A stretch of 64,000 bases of DNA from the NCBI GenBank assembly GCA_022822495.1, contig JAJEBQ010000052.1, forward strand, positions 1-64,000. Direction: 5' to 3'. Shown here one piece after another: positions 44,063 through 53,638 of this stretch. The position numbers and the translations under genes were made by a program. Position 1 is the first letter of the stretch; the number at the start of each line of letters is the position of its first letter. The stretch is from Paracoccaceae bacterium. Its GTDB lineage: Bacteria > Pseudomonadota > Alphaproteobacteria > Rhodobacterales > Rhodobacteraceae. The notes below the pieces were generated by a model, which made no database searches, was not told the origin of the DNA, and saw only the letters and a program-made list of their open reading frames with translations.

Positions 44063-45172
44063 TTATAGATTGTCTTCTAAGGCGGTAAGGTTTTTGGGGT
44101 TCGTGTCGAGAATGTCAGAGAGTTCGTTAATGTCGATTTGATTCTGATAATACCTCTGAAATGCTAGTGTTATGTATTCTTTACCGAGATAAGTGATTTT
44201 TGTTTTGTAATAATCTCCGCCACCATTTTTGCTCGTTATAATTTTTTTCCATTTACTGGATTCTCTATCATAACTTTCTTGGTTAATATGACCTCCTTCA
44301 AGGAACTTTCTAAAAATCACTTCACGACTGACACTGAATAGTTTCGCTAATTCCGCTGTCACTTCTGTTGTTGGTTTACGTTCTCCAAGTTTATCATAAA
44401 ACGGCTTATCAGGAACAAGTACCTCTGCTGCAATTTGGTTGCAATTAATTTCAATGGTGTAATTATCGTGAAAATCATCCTGCTCCATAGTGTTTATACC
44501 ACTTGTACGATACATCAAATGTGCAAGTTCATGGAACAGGGTAAAGATCTGTCTCGCTTTTGAAGTTGAATTGTTTACATAGATTATTGGAAATTCCTCA
44601 TGGTAAAGGCAAAAACCGTGATACTCATGCAACTTGAATTGATCCTTGAAGACATAAACTCCAACCTTGTATAAGGCTTTTCTCCATTCCTTAAATGCCT
44701 TGTCCAAATTATTCCACTCAAATTGATTATTTAGAGGTACAGTTAGAAAACCCCTTATTTTTTCTGCAACATCTTGGGTATCAATAATTTCCGATATGAT
44801 CAGGTCACGCGTGATTAACTTTTTTGCAAAATTTTTCCCACCGTTCAATTCTTCAAGCGCCATTTGAAAAGCACTTGCCTTACGTAATAGTAGCCGGATG
44901 GGTGGGGGGATTTTGTTAAATTGCTTGGGGATAAGAGTTCTAAAATTTTTTTCAATACGTGGTATATCCGGTGGTTCTGGGAGAAAAAAAGTTGCTACTG
45001 GCACTTTAAATTTGTCAGCCAAACGCTCTAATTGCGGGTACGTTGGACCCTCCAAACCTTCTTCCCAATATTTTATTTTTTTAAAATCATTAGTTAGATC
45101 TTTAACACAATAGCCTGCATGTTCTCTAGCCCAGGTCAGGACCTTTGGTATCACGGGCATTTGCTCAGACAT
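44063..45172 (-). CDS. HTH plus ImmA/IrrE metallopeptidase-domain protein, probable antitoxin partner
   Basis: About 369 residues from ATG 45172 (a start eight codons earlier is open too). The first 60 residues look like an XRE-type HTH (VLTWAREHAGYCVKDLTNDF, IKYWEEGLEGPTYPQLERLA). The central ImmA/IrrE domain has the zinc motif HELAHLMYRTSG and a downstream Glu region (EINCNQIAAEVLVP). It is followed by the DUF4411 gene in one unit. This COG2856 arrangement is a known toxin-antitoxin-like module. Ribosome-binding sites are weak at both candidate starts. Confidence 0.75.
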   Translation of the reverse strand: MSEQMPVIPKVLTWAREHAGYCVKDLTNDFKKIKYWEEGLEGPTYPQLERLADKFKVPVATFFLPEPPDIPRIEKNFRTLIPKQFNKIPPPIRLLLRKASAFQMALEELNGGKNFAKKLITRDLIISEIIDTQDVAEKIRGFLTVPLNNQFEWNNLDKAFKEWRKALYKVGVYVFKDQFKLHEYHGFCLYHEEFPIIYVNNSTSKARQIFTLFHELAHLMYRTSGINTMEQDDFHDNYTIEINCNQIAAEVLVPDKPFYDKLGERKPTTEVTAELAKLFSVSREVIFRKFLEGGHINQESYDRESSKWKKIITSKNGGGDYYKTKITYLGKEYITLAFQRYYQNQIDINELSDILDTNPKNLTALEDNL

Positions 45173-45364
45173 ATAAAACAAACCAATTTGAAACAACTAT
45201 ATCAATAATAAGGTATAGAGGTTTTCCTGATGGTTCAATAAAGTTCTTCATCACAAAAAACATGGGTTGCATCGAAATGTAGGCAGAAGCGTTAAATGTG
45301 ATATCAAACCCTTGTCATAGAGAAGAAAACGCTATTTTGGATGAAAAACTTCCTTTCCGTCATT

Positions 45365-46090
45365 TTATAACCTTTTTCGGAGCGAAGATTCTAACCTGAG
45401 CCTTGGCCCAGGTAATTTTGGAGGCCCAGTATGCGGATGAAACCCCTTTTTCAGAAAATGACCGGTTATTTCCAATCCAGCCAAAATTTCCTCCTTGTTT
45501 TGTATCTTACCGGCTACCAGGCATTGGGGTAGTGGAAACAGTTTGGGCGCCCAATTCCCTGCTCCCTCCCTACTGACAGCACAACCTGATTTTGGCGAGA
45601 TATAGATGAGATTGCTTGTCGATTCGGTTACTGCACATTTCTTTAAATCCAGACCGAAACCTATTTCCTTAAGCAGGAATATCTCCCACTCTAGATAATC
45701 TATCAACCATTTATCCGTATGGTTGATTTTATCCAAAAGCTTGATTGTCTGTAAATAAAGCTGTTTGTGTGGATCAAATTGCGGAAGAAGGCTATCCAGC
45801 AAAGTACAGATTGATGTTAAAGCGTTTAGCGCGACAGCACCTGAAAAAACTATTTCAGATCTTTGCTGTTCCAACTCAACCTTGAAACTGCCCAGAAGTT
45901 CATGCAGGCGGGCACGCCAAAATACGGACAATTGATTTCCTGGGGTCAGGGCAGAAACCATTTTTTTTGATTTGGCATTCCAAACCATGCCGGATCTTTT
46001 GCCATGATTCATCGTCATGACGCTTACAATCGCGGCATGCTCACCATAAGGTTTGGCCGATAGAAAAAAACCTGTGTCCTGCCAATCCAT
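45365..46090 (-). CDS. recO: Recombination mediator RecO
   Basis: A 241-residue protein with the RecO N-terminal OB domain (MDWQDTGFFLSAKPYGEHAAIVSVMT, then GKRSGMVWNAKSKK and LTPGNQLSVFWRARL), a helical middle part (EWEIFLLKEIGFGLDL) and a C-terminal region. It loads RecA on SSB-coated DNA with RecR. It ends the rnc-era-recO arm of the core operon; the start lies 57 bases after era. Confidence 0.9.
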   Translation of the reverse strand: MDWQDTGFFLSAKPYGEHAAIVSVMTMNHGKRSGMVWNAKSKKMVSALTPGNQLSVFWRARLHELLGSFKVELEQQRSEIVFSGAVALNALTSICTLLDSLLPQFDPHKQLYLQTIKLLDKINHTDKWLIDYLEWEIFLLKEIGFGLDLKKCAVTESTSNLIYISPKSGCAVSREGAGNWAPKLFPLPQCLVAGKIQNKEEILAGLEITGHFLKKGFHPHTGPPKLPGPRLRLESSLRKRL

Positions 46091-46146
46091 TCGAAATTAC
46101 TCAGATCCAGATCCTTGTTAGCGTTTTCTGTAGATTCAATGAGCAA

Positions 46147-47052
46147 CTAGATCATCCCAATGCCCATTTCTCCAAGCCTTGTCTCATCATTCATCCATTT
46201 TTTTCGAACAGTAACTCTAAGGAAGAGATGAACTTTTTGGCCCAGGAGTTTGGCAATGTCCTTTCTGGCTTCAATACCAATCTGCTTGATACAAGAACCT
46301 GAGGCACCAATAACCATTGCCTTATGCCCCTCTCTGGAAACAATGATGTTCTGATCAATTCTAACTTCGTTGTTTTTTAGTTCCTGCCACTGGTCCGTAA
46401 CAACCGTCAGGTTATAGGGGATTTCCTGATGTAGACGGATAAGGAGCTTTTCACGGGTAATATCACAAGCTAGATTCTGGACAGATTGGGAAGATATATG
46501 ATCACGGGGGAAGAGCCAGTTACCATCAGGAAGATTGTCTCCATACCAATCCAGCAAGTCAGGTATGCCATCCCCAGTCTTCGCAGAAACCAGGAATACC
46601 TTGGCAAAATCCATCTCTTTGGTAAAAACCTCCACCATCTTGAGTAATTCACTTGGTTTAACAAGGTCTATCTTGTTTACGATAAGTATTCGTTTTGCCT
46701 GGTTGGAATCCATCCGCCTGAGCCTTCTTATGACAGTGCTGATTTCAGACCTCTGGGCTGACTTTGGCTGTACAATCAAAGATATAATGTCAGCATATTT
46801 GATACTACCCCAGGCAGATTTTACCATGATCTGATCTAATTTGGTTTTGGGGTTAAAGATACCTGGGGTATCAACAAACGCTATTTGCGTATCGCCCCGG
46901 TGCTGAATGCCGATGAGATTTGACCGGGTCGTTTGAGTTTTGTGGGTTACAATGGCCAATTTGGTACCAACGAATTGGTTAAGCAGGGTTGATTTTCCCA
47001 CGTTAGGTTCGCCCACCAGGGTAACATAACCAAAACTGGTTTTACTCATCAA
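46147..47052 (-). CDS. era: Ribosome-assembly GTPase Era
   Basis: A 301-residue GTPase. G1 GEPNVGKSTLLNQFVG, G2 TTRSN, G3 DTPGIF, G4 NKIDLV and G5 SAKTGDG are all present. The KH domain follows (EGHKAMVIGASGSCIKQIGIEARKD) with the usual LFLRVTVRKKW end. Era binds the 3' end of 16S rRNA during 30S maturation. The start overlaps the end of rnc by 11 bases. Confidence 0.95.
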   Translation of the reverse strand: MMSKTSFGYVTLVGEPNVGKSTLLNQFVGTKLAIVTHKTQTTRSNLIGIQHRGDTQIAFVDTPGIFNPKTKLDQIMVKSAWGSIKYADIISLIVQPKSAQRSEISTVIRRLRRMDSNQAKRILIVNKIDLVKPSELLKMVEVFTKEMDFAKVFLVSAKTGDGIPDLLDWYGDNLPDGNWLFPRDHISSQSVQNLACDITREKLLIRLHQEIPYNLTVVTDQWQELKNNEVRIDQNIIVSREGHKAMVIGASGSCIKQIGIEARKDIAKLLGQKVHLFLRVTVRKKWMNDETRLGEMGIGMI

Positions 47053-47731
47053 GAACCTTCCATTTGGTTAAAATTTTTATTGCCGCACTCCTTTCGGCAT
47101 CCTTGATGGTATTTCCCCAAGATACCTCTTTTTCACCCGATGAAAGGCTCACCTCTACCAGAAATTCAGGGGCATGGTTGGGACCTTCCTTGGCTAAAAC
47201 TTGATAGCTGGGAGTATCCCCTTTCTGAGCCTGCTGCATTTCCTGTAGTTTGCTCTTGGGGTCAACGGCTTCGGCAACTTCAAACGAAAAGTGTGGATGC
47301 CAGAGTTTAAGAACCAGCTTCCTTGCCTCCTCCAATCCGCCATCAAGGTAAACGGCACCAATCAATGCTTCCATTGCACAGCTTTGAACTGATGATTTGT
47401 TTCTTATTCCAGAATGCCTTGCATCAGGTCCCAAAATTAGACTTTTGCCGAGATCAAAGGATCTCGCTACCTCGGCACAGGTTTTTCTGGATACAACCCG
47501 GTTGACCCTTAAGGCCAATTCACCAACACTGGCCATGGGATAACGGTTTGTCAAATAATCCACAATGATTAGGGCAAGTACTCGGTCGCCATGAAACTCC
47601 AATCTTTCGTTGTTTTCAGTTTCATCATGTAGGTGCGAACTGTGAATTAAAGCTGTTTCCAACAACTTCTTGTTCTTGAAAACATAGCCCATCTTGCGCT
47701 CCAATTTGGCAAAGTTTATACCTTGGGTCAC
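47042..47731 (-). CDS. rnc: Ribonuclease III
   Basis: A 229-residue enzyme. The RNase III signature ERLEFHGDRVLALII and the second acidic site in ALIGAVYLDGG are clear, and the C-terminal double-stranded-RNA-binding domain has PSYQVLAKEGPNHAPEF and VSLSSGEKEVSWGNTIKDAE. Homologues usually read GDAVL at the signature, where this one has GDRVL. The GTG start overlaps the lepB stop as GTGA. It processes rRNA precursors. Confidence 0.93.
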   Translation of the reverse strand: MTQGINFAKLERKMGYVFKNKKLLETALIHSSHLHDETENNERLEFHGDRVLALIIVDYLTNRYPMASVGELALRVNRVVSRKTCAEVARSFDLGKSLILGPDARHSGIRNKSSVQSCAMEALIGAVYLDGGLEEARKLVLKLWHPHFSFEVAEAVDPKSKLQEMQQAQKGDTPSYQVLAKEGPNHAPEFLVEVSLSSGEKEVSWGNTIKDAERSAAIKILTKWKVLDE

Positions 47732-48522
47732 CGTATTGCCTTAAAGAATCGATCAGCCCGCCAGGTCCAGAAGAAAAAGAGGGACGATCCAGCCGAAGAG
47801 AAAACAATCAAATTTGCCTTACCGACTAAATTGTCATAGGGAACATAGCCAACCCCCCTTCTTTCCTGAGGTACACGACTATCAAGGCTGTTGTCTCGAT
47901 TATCCCCCATGAAAAAGAAATGTTCCTCAGGAACCTTATAGATTAACTCAATACCAGTTTCACTTGGCGTGTTTATTTCCAGAACGGTGTAGGTAATCCC
48001 GTCCGAATTGGTCTCTTCAAATCGCGTTTTTTTACAGGTTCCTCCCAAATCGGGCTGGCTGGAGCATCGGGGATATGATCTGGCCCCTCCTTGTGGAACA
48101 AAGGGCTCTTCAAAATCCTCAATTTGCTCTCTCGGAAAGACAAACCAATTGTCATGGTCTTGATTTTCTCTGGTTTTGATTTCGACCCTGTCACCTACAA
48201 TCTTGACTTGGTCACCCGGCAAACCGACGAGACGTTTGATATAATCTTCCTTCCTTGTGGGGTGTCGGAACACCACCACATCCCCTCTTTCGGGTTCCCT
48301 TCCCAAGATTCTGCCCTCAAAGGGACACATGGCCCAAGGGCAGGAGTATTGTGAGTAACCGTAAGCCATTTTATTCACGAACAAAAAATCTCCAACCAGT
48401 AAATTATCCTTCATTGAACCAGAAGGAATATAAAAGGGTTGAAAGAAAATTGTTCTAAACAGACCCGCTATCAACAGAGCCAAAACAAGGGTAATAACGT
48501 TTTCTTTTATGGTTGCTAGCAT
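47728..48522 (-). CDS. lepB: Signal peptidase I
   Basis: From ATG 48522, with AGGA upstream, the protein has about 264 residues: an N-terminal membrane anchor (NVITLVLALLIAGLFRTIFF), the catalytic Ser in FYIPSGSMKDNLLVGDF, the Lys in KEDYIKRLVGLPGD, and box E FFMGDNRDNSLDSR. It cleaves Sec and Tat signal peptides. It lies in the core operon, coupled to rnc. Four cysteines in a central insert (CPWAMCPFEG, then CSSQ and CKK) are not part of the core fold in most homologues. Confidence 0.93.
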   Translation of the reverse strand: MLATIKENVITLVLALLIAGLFRTIFFQPFYIPSGSMKDNLLVGDFLFVNKMAYGYSQYSCPWAMCPFEGRILGREPERGDVVVFRHPTRKEDYIKRLVGLPGDQVKIVGDRVEIKTRENQDHDNWFVFPREQIEDFEEPFVPQGGARSYPRCSSQPDLGGTCKKTRFEETNSDGITYTVLEINTPSETGIELIYKVPEEHFFFMGDNRDNSLDSRVPQERRGVGYVPYDNLVGKANLIVFSSAGSSLFFFWTWRADRFFKAIR

Positions 48523-48541
48523 AGTTTCCTGGGAAAATAAT

Positions 48542-49159
48542 TTATTTCTTTTGTAACACAAAAACGGTCGAGCTTGTGTTCAGTTTCTCTAGATGAGAAC
48601 CTATGCTTTTTGAAAGTAGTTCGCAATACCCCTTTTCCAGACTCTCTTCGATTGCTGCATTGAATATCGGGATCTTGAGAGTGTGCTCGTTAAGCGAAAA
48701 GACGAAATATGCACCAGGTGAAAGGGTTCTGACTATTTCCTCAAGAAAATCAACTGGGGCAGCACCAGAGCCGATAACACCTATCGCGGCGATAATCGCG
48801 TAGGAATCCGCGTTGCCAGGAAGAGGGTCTTCCAAGGTTCCAAGATATAACTTTTTATAAACCTTCCTGGTTTGTGCTATCGCCAACATATCTGGATTTA
48901 TATCTGTACCATCAATGTTGGTAAAGCCATGCTTCATCAGGGCCAAGCCAGAATATCCCGTACCACAGCCAACATCCAGGATTGGCAGAGTAAAATCTCT
49001 TACCACGTTGGTAAGGTCGCTGGCACATCTTGCTGGTGTGTTGTAGCCATTTTCGATCATATCCTGATCATAGGTCTCAGCCCATTCAGTATATAAATCA
49101 AAAATTTCAGTGTTCTTTTCCAGTTTATAGACCCTGGAAAGGAAATCCTCTTCCCCCAT
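48542..49159 (-). CDS. Class I SAM-dependent methyltransferase, small molecule type
   Basis: A 205-residue protein with motif I PILDVGCGTGYSGLALM and the post-I acidic site DGTDINPDMLAIA, then LSPGAYFVFSLNE. The opening (DLYTEWAETYDQDMIENGYNTP) resembles Williams-Beuren-region-27-like methyltransferases. It sits between acpS and lepB in the core operon, which is not its usual place in other alphaproteobacteria as far as I know. The substrate is unknown. Confidence 0.75.
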   Translation of the reverse strand: MGEEDFLSRVYKLEKNTEIFDLYTEWAETYDQDMIENGYNTPARCASDLTNVVRDFTLPILDVGCGTGYSGLALMKHGFTNIDGTDINPDMLAIAQTRKVYKKLYLGTLEDPLPGNADSYAIIAAIGVIGSGAAPVDFLEEIVRTLSPGAYFVFSLNEHTLKIPIFNAAIEESLEKGYCELLSKSIGSHLEKLNTSSTVFVLQKK

Positions 49160-49194
49160 TAATTATCCCTTTGATGATAAACCCAATTTGATAC

Positions 49195-49629
49195 CTATAC
49201 CAAATTATCATGGGTTCGTGTGGATGATTTTCTCAAAGGGGTTGCCTCAATGATAACCTTCGCTATGGCCCAGGGATAATCATCCGACATGGTTAGAAAT
49301 ATCTTTGCTTCATGCCCGGTAGGAACCAATTGTGCCAATCGGGTTTTGGCCTTGCCCTTTACAACCATTTCTGGAAAACCATTAGCAAGGTTTAGAACTT
49401 CTAGATCCTGCCATCTGACACCTTCTCGCATTCCCGTTCCCAAGGCTTTGGAACAGGCCTCTTTGGCGGCCCATCTTTTGGCCAAAACACCTGATTGGTT
49501 CGGCACTCGTTGGGCAAATCTTGTTTCCCCATCAGTAAATATCCTGGCCAGAAACCTGTGTTCATGCCGGGCAAGAACAGCTTCAATGCGTGTTATACTC
49601 ACGATGTCAATTCCGATACCAATAATCAC
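49195..49629 (-). CDS. acpS: Holo-[acyl-carrier-protein] synthase
   Basis: A protein of about 144 residues. From GTG 49629 it opens IIGIGIDIVSITRIEAVL, the classic AcpS start; a TTG two codons earlier is also open. The metal-binding Asp (GIGIDIV) and the Glu in AKRWAAKEACSKALGTGM are present. It transfers 4'-phosphopantetheine to acyl carrier protein. In most alphaproteobacteria acpS follows pdxJ directly, whereas here a 5-kb accessory insert lies between them. Confidence 0.92.
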   Translation of the reverse strand: MIIGIGIDIVSITRIEAVLARHEHRFLARIFTDGETRFAQRVPNQSGVLAKRWAAKEACSKALGTGMREGVRWQDLEVLNLANGFPEMVVKGKAKTRLAQLVPTGHEAKIFLTMSDDYPWAIAKVIIEATPLRKSSTRTHDNLV

Positions 49630-49770
49630 ATGCAACCTATAAAAATATATGGGGGTTATTTCTTTGGATGGTACAACCCGCGCTTTAATCCCAATTCATG
49701 ACTTTAATGATGAAATCCTGCCCTTTGCAAGGGGATGGAATCTCTTGTTATGCAACACTTTTTACATACT

Positions 49771-52700
49771 TTATCTAGCCTGATCTGGCATGATTTTGCG
49801 TATAATGTCGTCAATTTGGGCGTTAACTCCTACCTCAGACAGATGCTGGCTGATTATCTTTGAATGTCCGCTACGATTGTTCAAAGGAGCGTCCAATTCT
49901 TTTACAACCTTCGAGGCCTGTCTTTCAGCTCTTTTTGCCAATTTAGCAAGATTAACATGATCCTCATTGTTCTTGTCATAAAGAGGAATGGGTACTTTTC
50001 TCCAAGGCTTTAAAAGAAAATGCCAACCCTTTCCACCCTGTGATTGCAAAAAGGCTTCTTCCAGGCTTGGTGCATTGAGAATGGCGACCAGATAACAGGC
50101 TTCTGAAACTGTGGGGGCATCCCACCAGTATAAATAATGGTTCAATATCGGTTTTGTCTTACCCAGTCTGGAGGCACGCATGATGTGGCCAGAAGCATTG
50201 TACACAACCCGCCTGCTTGAAAGCCTATTACGTGCAGTTAATTGCTTTCTGAGTTTACCGGAATAATCCATGTTTCCCATGAGAGTCTCAGGGGTGTTTT
50301 CTCCAATCCCCTTATAGTTTTCGTAGTGCCTTTCAAGAACTTGCCAGAACTTACAAGCCTTTGCGGGTTCCTCGAGAAGACGATTCCCTTCCTTGTTGGT
50401 TGGAATTATTGCGTGAACTGATGTTACTTCTACGAACGGAAGAAGCTGATCAGATGTTAGGAGGGGATGTAACCAATGGTTTGGAATGTCCCCTTCTTGC
50501 TGGTTTAATACCTTCCAATCCCCTTTTGTTGACTTCTTCGTTCGGACTTTTGTCAGGGAACCTGTCTCTAAAATCTCATCCACACAGGTCAAAACATGCG
50601 GGACAATTGTTGCGCCATTTCTGAAGACAGGCTTTCGGTTGCCGCTTTTCTGGATCTCCTGATATTCACTGGGGCCTTCCGGGATTTTTTCCGGGACTGT
50701 ATTGAGTATGAATTGCTTACGTATATCTTTTAACCTGTCCCGATTGGCGGGTTTAATATCTCCAATTCTTTCCATTGAAAGAATCTTGTCATCTGTTTTT
50801 TCATTAAGAAGGCAATTTTCCAAAAGAAGACAACAATCACTGGCCACTCCAGGGCCGAATGGTTTCATGTCAGCCAGGTAAACCCCCTGGCTGATATTGT
50901 CTCCATAATGGTTTTGAAACCCGGTCCATCCTTCACCGCCCAAAGCACGGGCCGGAACAATCCACCCCCCTCTGTATCTCGAATCCTTTTTGATATAATA
51001 ATTACGTACGGCCGATGGAAAAAGGGAAGCTATATTGAAGGACGTTGCTGTAGTCCCACCACTCCATGTTCCGGTATCCCTTGCCCGTCCTATCAGTGCA
51101 TCCTTTCGTTCCTGCACCTGAATGTCATTCATTCTCACCCAGGGTGGATTTGCCAGAACCCGATCAATCTTTCGTTCGGCAATCCGCAGAGGAGCAGTCG
51201 CATTAAGGATATACCATGCCCAGACCGAGTTGCCTTTTTTAGAAATTATTCCCTTTAATTCCTCATAAACAGATTGCAAACAGTCACGGTCGCCCTCATC
51301 AGCAACATCAAGTACATGTAGAGGTAATGACTCTCTGTTGGTAATTGCGTAATTTACCAATTCTGCAATCGCTGATGGAAATTTGGGATTTGCTACAAAA
51401 CTGCGGGGTAAATTCAAAAAACCGCCAGGTATATCCAATGGCACAGTCTTGGTTTTCCCAGATGTCCAATCGGTATTGAAAAGTGATTCCGAAATTAGGG
51501 AGCCCGATTTATCCCCATCCAGCATCAGGGTATCACCCTGATAAATATTTATCGCATCTGTGCCATCCGCTGGTGTTTCAGGCAAGGCACGCAGCAGGGT
51601 TGCCCTTGCTATTTCAACAGCAACTGGATGAATGTCAATTCCGTTTATCAACTGTGTAACAACATCCGCTTTCCGAGTATTTGTGATACTCTTACCGGCT
51701 AACAATCCTGTTTGCAAGAGCCTTTTGGCTGCAAAAAACAGAAAGGTCCCCGATCCGCACGAAGGATCCAACACCCCTATTCCTTCCATTAAATCCTGGT
51801 TCTGGCGCAAGGCTTGTTCTACCGCATTTCTTATCCATGCGTCATCCAGGACCGTTTCTACCAACAACTCCGCCAACCAGTCAGGCGTATAGAATTCACC
51901 GAATACCTTGCGATCATTGGCATCAACAAATTTATGGTACACATCCCGTAACACATCCCGATGTCGGGCTCGCCAGTTATAATTGCCCACAAACGCCAGC
52001 AAAGCTTCAAGCCACGATTCACCGTCTGGAACTTCCCTGACCCACCCAATAAAACCATCAAGGGTCAAATCATTTAGGGTCGGCTGGTTGGAAGGATGTG
52101 CCAATACGGAAGTTACACATCGGGCGAGGACCACCAGGAAAGTATGCTTGATAAATAGTCGTGCCTGTCCAGTTGGTTCTGCAGGAGCCATTCCAGATCC
52201 CCTGAGCATGTTCAGCCAGAGATCAAACTTGTTTTTCGTGTGTCTGCGTATTGGTGCTGATTGGTTGCGTTTCATTAAATCTGAATAAAATTCTTCAAGT
52301 TGATCAGGCCAACCTGTAAGATGCTCCGCTAGTTCCTCGGGCACAGGGGGGAACTTGACAGGCCCCATGGACAGAAATTTGGCTAATCGTTCCTGAAGGG
52401 CGGATTCAGATCCGGGCAATCCTTTCAGCCCAAAAATTTCTTCATGAAGTGCATCTGCATGATGTTTCCACCTCCAGCCATGCCAGTGTTTTCCATCGGT
52501 AAAAATGCCTATCCAGTCTCTTGGATCTGTATCAGATTCTGAACCCGGTACCAGTTCATCAGACCTTAATGCTGTAATATACCTTTTCAGCTGTTCAAAA
52601 GGTGATTCGCTATCCTTCCCTGACTGTTTCTTATGAGGATCAGAAGCTAACCAGGGCGCTTTGGTTTCGATGACTAAACGAAATCCCGGACAATATATAT

Positions 52701-52839
52701 CAGCCTTCCCCGCATTTGATGGAATGGTGTAGTTCTGCCGAACCAAAAGACGTCCTTGTGGTCGCCTGAATTGTTCTATCATCTTTGCAACCTCAAAGCG
52801 GACATCATCTTCGCTGTTACTTCTGTCCAAGTTCAACAT
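49771..52839 (-). CDS. Type IIG-like restriction-modification protein: nuclease plus adenine methyltransferase
   Basis: A 1022-residue protein. Residues about 10-60 have a PD-(D/E)xK-like site (AGKADIYCPGFRLVIETKAP) followed by a helical region (residues 90-300). A gamma-class adenine methyltransferase then has KVFGEFYTPDWLAELLVE, motif I VLDPSCGSGTFLFFAAKRLL near residue 360, and motif IV VLANPPWVRMND near 563. The C-terminal half has a TaqI/Eco57I-like target-recognition look (SVHAIIPTNKEGN, FLKP-type motifs). Such single-chain enzymes cut and methylate with one recognition domain. No separate methylase or specificity subunit lies next to it. It is the largest gene of the insert between acpS and pdxJ. 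Confidence 0.75.
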   Translation of the reverse strand: MLNLDRSNSEDDVRFEVAKMIEQFRRPQGRLLVRQNYTIPSNAGKADIYCPGFRLVIETKAPWLASDPHKKQSGKDSESPFEQLKRYITALRSDELVPGSESDTDPRDWIGIFTDGKHWHGWRWKHHADALHEEIFGLKGLPGSESALQERLAKFLSMGPVKFPPVPEELAEHLTGWPDQLEEFYSDLMKRNQSAPIRRHTKNKFDLWLNMLRGSGMAPAEPTGQARLFIKHTFLVVLARCVTSVLAHPSNQPTLNDLTLDGFIGWVREVPDGESWLEALLAFVGNYNWRARHRDVLRDVYHKFVDANDRKVFGEFYTPDWLAELLVETVLDDAWIRNAVEQALRQNQDLMEGIGVLDPSCGSGTFLFFAAKRLLQTGLLAGKSITNTRKADVVTQLINGIDIHPVAVEIARATLLRALPETPADGTDAINIYQGDTLMLDGDKSGSLISESLFNTDWTSGKTKTVPLDIPGGFLNLPRSFVANPKFPSAIAELVNYAITNRESLPLHVLDVADEGDRDCLQSVYEELKGIISKKGNSVWAWYILNATAPLRIAERKIDRVLANPPWVRMNDIQVQERKDALIGRARDTGTWSGGTTATSFNIASLFPSAVRNYYIKKDSRYRGGWIVPARALGGEGWTGFQNHYGDNISQGVYLADMKPFGPGVASDCCLLLENCLLNEKTDDKILSMERIGDIKPANRDRLKDIRKQFILNTVPEKIPEGPSEYQEIQKSGNRKPVFRNGATIVPHVLTCVDEILETGSLTKVRTKKSTKGDWKVLNQQEGDIPNHWLHPLLTSDQLLPFVEVTSVHAIIPTNKEGNRLLEEPAKACKFWQVLERHYENYKGIGENTPETLMGNMDYSGKLRKQLTARNRLSSRRVVYNASGHIMRASRLGKTKPILNHYLYWWDAPTVSEACYLVAILNAPSLEEAFLQSQGGKGWHFLLKPWRKVPIPLYDKNNEDHVNLAKLAKRAERQASKVVKELDAPLNNRSGHSKIISQHLSEVGVNAQIDDIIRKIMPDQAR

Positions 52840-52969
52840 TTAACTCTTTTACTCCCAACTGTTCGCTTATAATACCTACTTACATCCAGGATTTGATACA
52901 CCTTTTCTTAACAGAGGTAAACTGAATTACGATTTCATGAACAAGATATGGTAATAAATTGCCAAAACT

Positions 52970-53130
52970 AGTTTGTTCCTCAGTGGTGATCAACTGGTCA
53001 TAGGACAGCCGCTTGCCTACATTCATCATCTTGCCTGCCACAGACCAAATTTTTTCCTGTCTTTCGCATGGCGGTTTTTCTCCTTGCTCTCCACATAGGT
53101 CCCATCAACCGTAACAAGACATATCATAAG
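52970..53130 (-). pseudogene. Remnant of an IS1595/ISXO2-family transposase
   Basis: On the minus strand the bases encode VTVDGTYVESKEKNRHAK, matching the DDE-region pattern V-D-E-T-Y-V/I-G-G-K-E-K-N-K-H of ISXO2-like transposases, with several replacements. A frameshift and stops follow, and then GKMMNVGKRLSYDQLI, which resembles the C-terminal end of the same family. The intervening part is missing, so this is a deleted remnant. It marks past transposition inside the insert. Confidence 0.55.
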
Positions 53131-53638
53131 TTTGGTGAGATGATCATCCGGATCGTCATCCTCCCCAACTGGCTGGCCACGACCAGAGTCGGGGTCGTCA
53201 TCCTGGACACCATCATCAACACCCGACTCATTATCAGGTTTTGTACCTGGTTTTTTATTATGATAATCTGGTGTGAAGACAAAGTCTCTCTGCTACCAGG
53301 CCTCGCGCAGGCGCCGGGCCAGAAACCAGGCCGATTTCTGGGTAATGTCCAGACCGCGGTGGAATGGAACTGCTCTAAGGGACAACCCGGACCGGTTGTC
53401 ATGTTGCGGGGACTGTATCAATTCAGCGCCATACAACTTGGATATAGCCTGGACAGGACATGTGTGAATACGTTAGGGTAATGAGGTGCTGGTGAAGGAC
53501 AAAAGCCACCGGTAACGACCACTCTCTGAACCTAAATCAAGGAGCACCTTCCTTTGACTCTACTATGAAGTATATTGGAAAAGGATCAAATAAATGAAAA
53601 ATCCGAATTAACACATTCGGTATTAGGGTGACAACTTC
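53131..53638. other. Intergenic stretch without a supported gene
   Basis: GC-richer than its neighbours, with short open frames on both strands that show no family features. It may be more of the decayed transposon next to it. I see no RNA gene or clear terminator. Confidence 0.45.

Noticed and set aside
53068-53481. 137-codon plus-strand frame beside the IS1595-like remnant
   Set aside because: It is antisense to recognisable transposase text at its left end and shows no family features or ribosome site.
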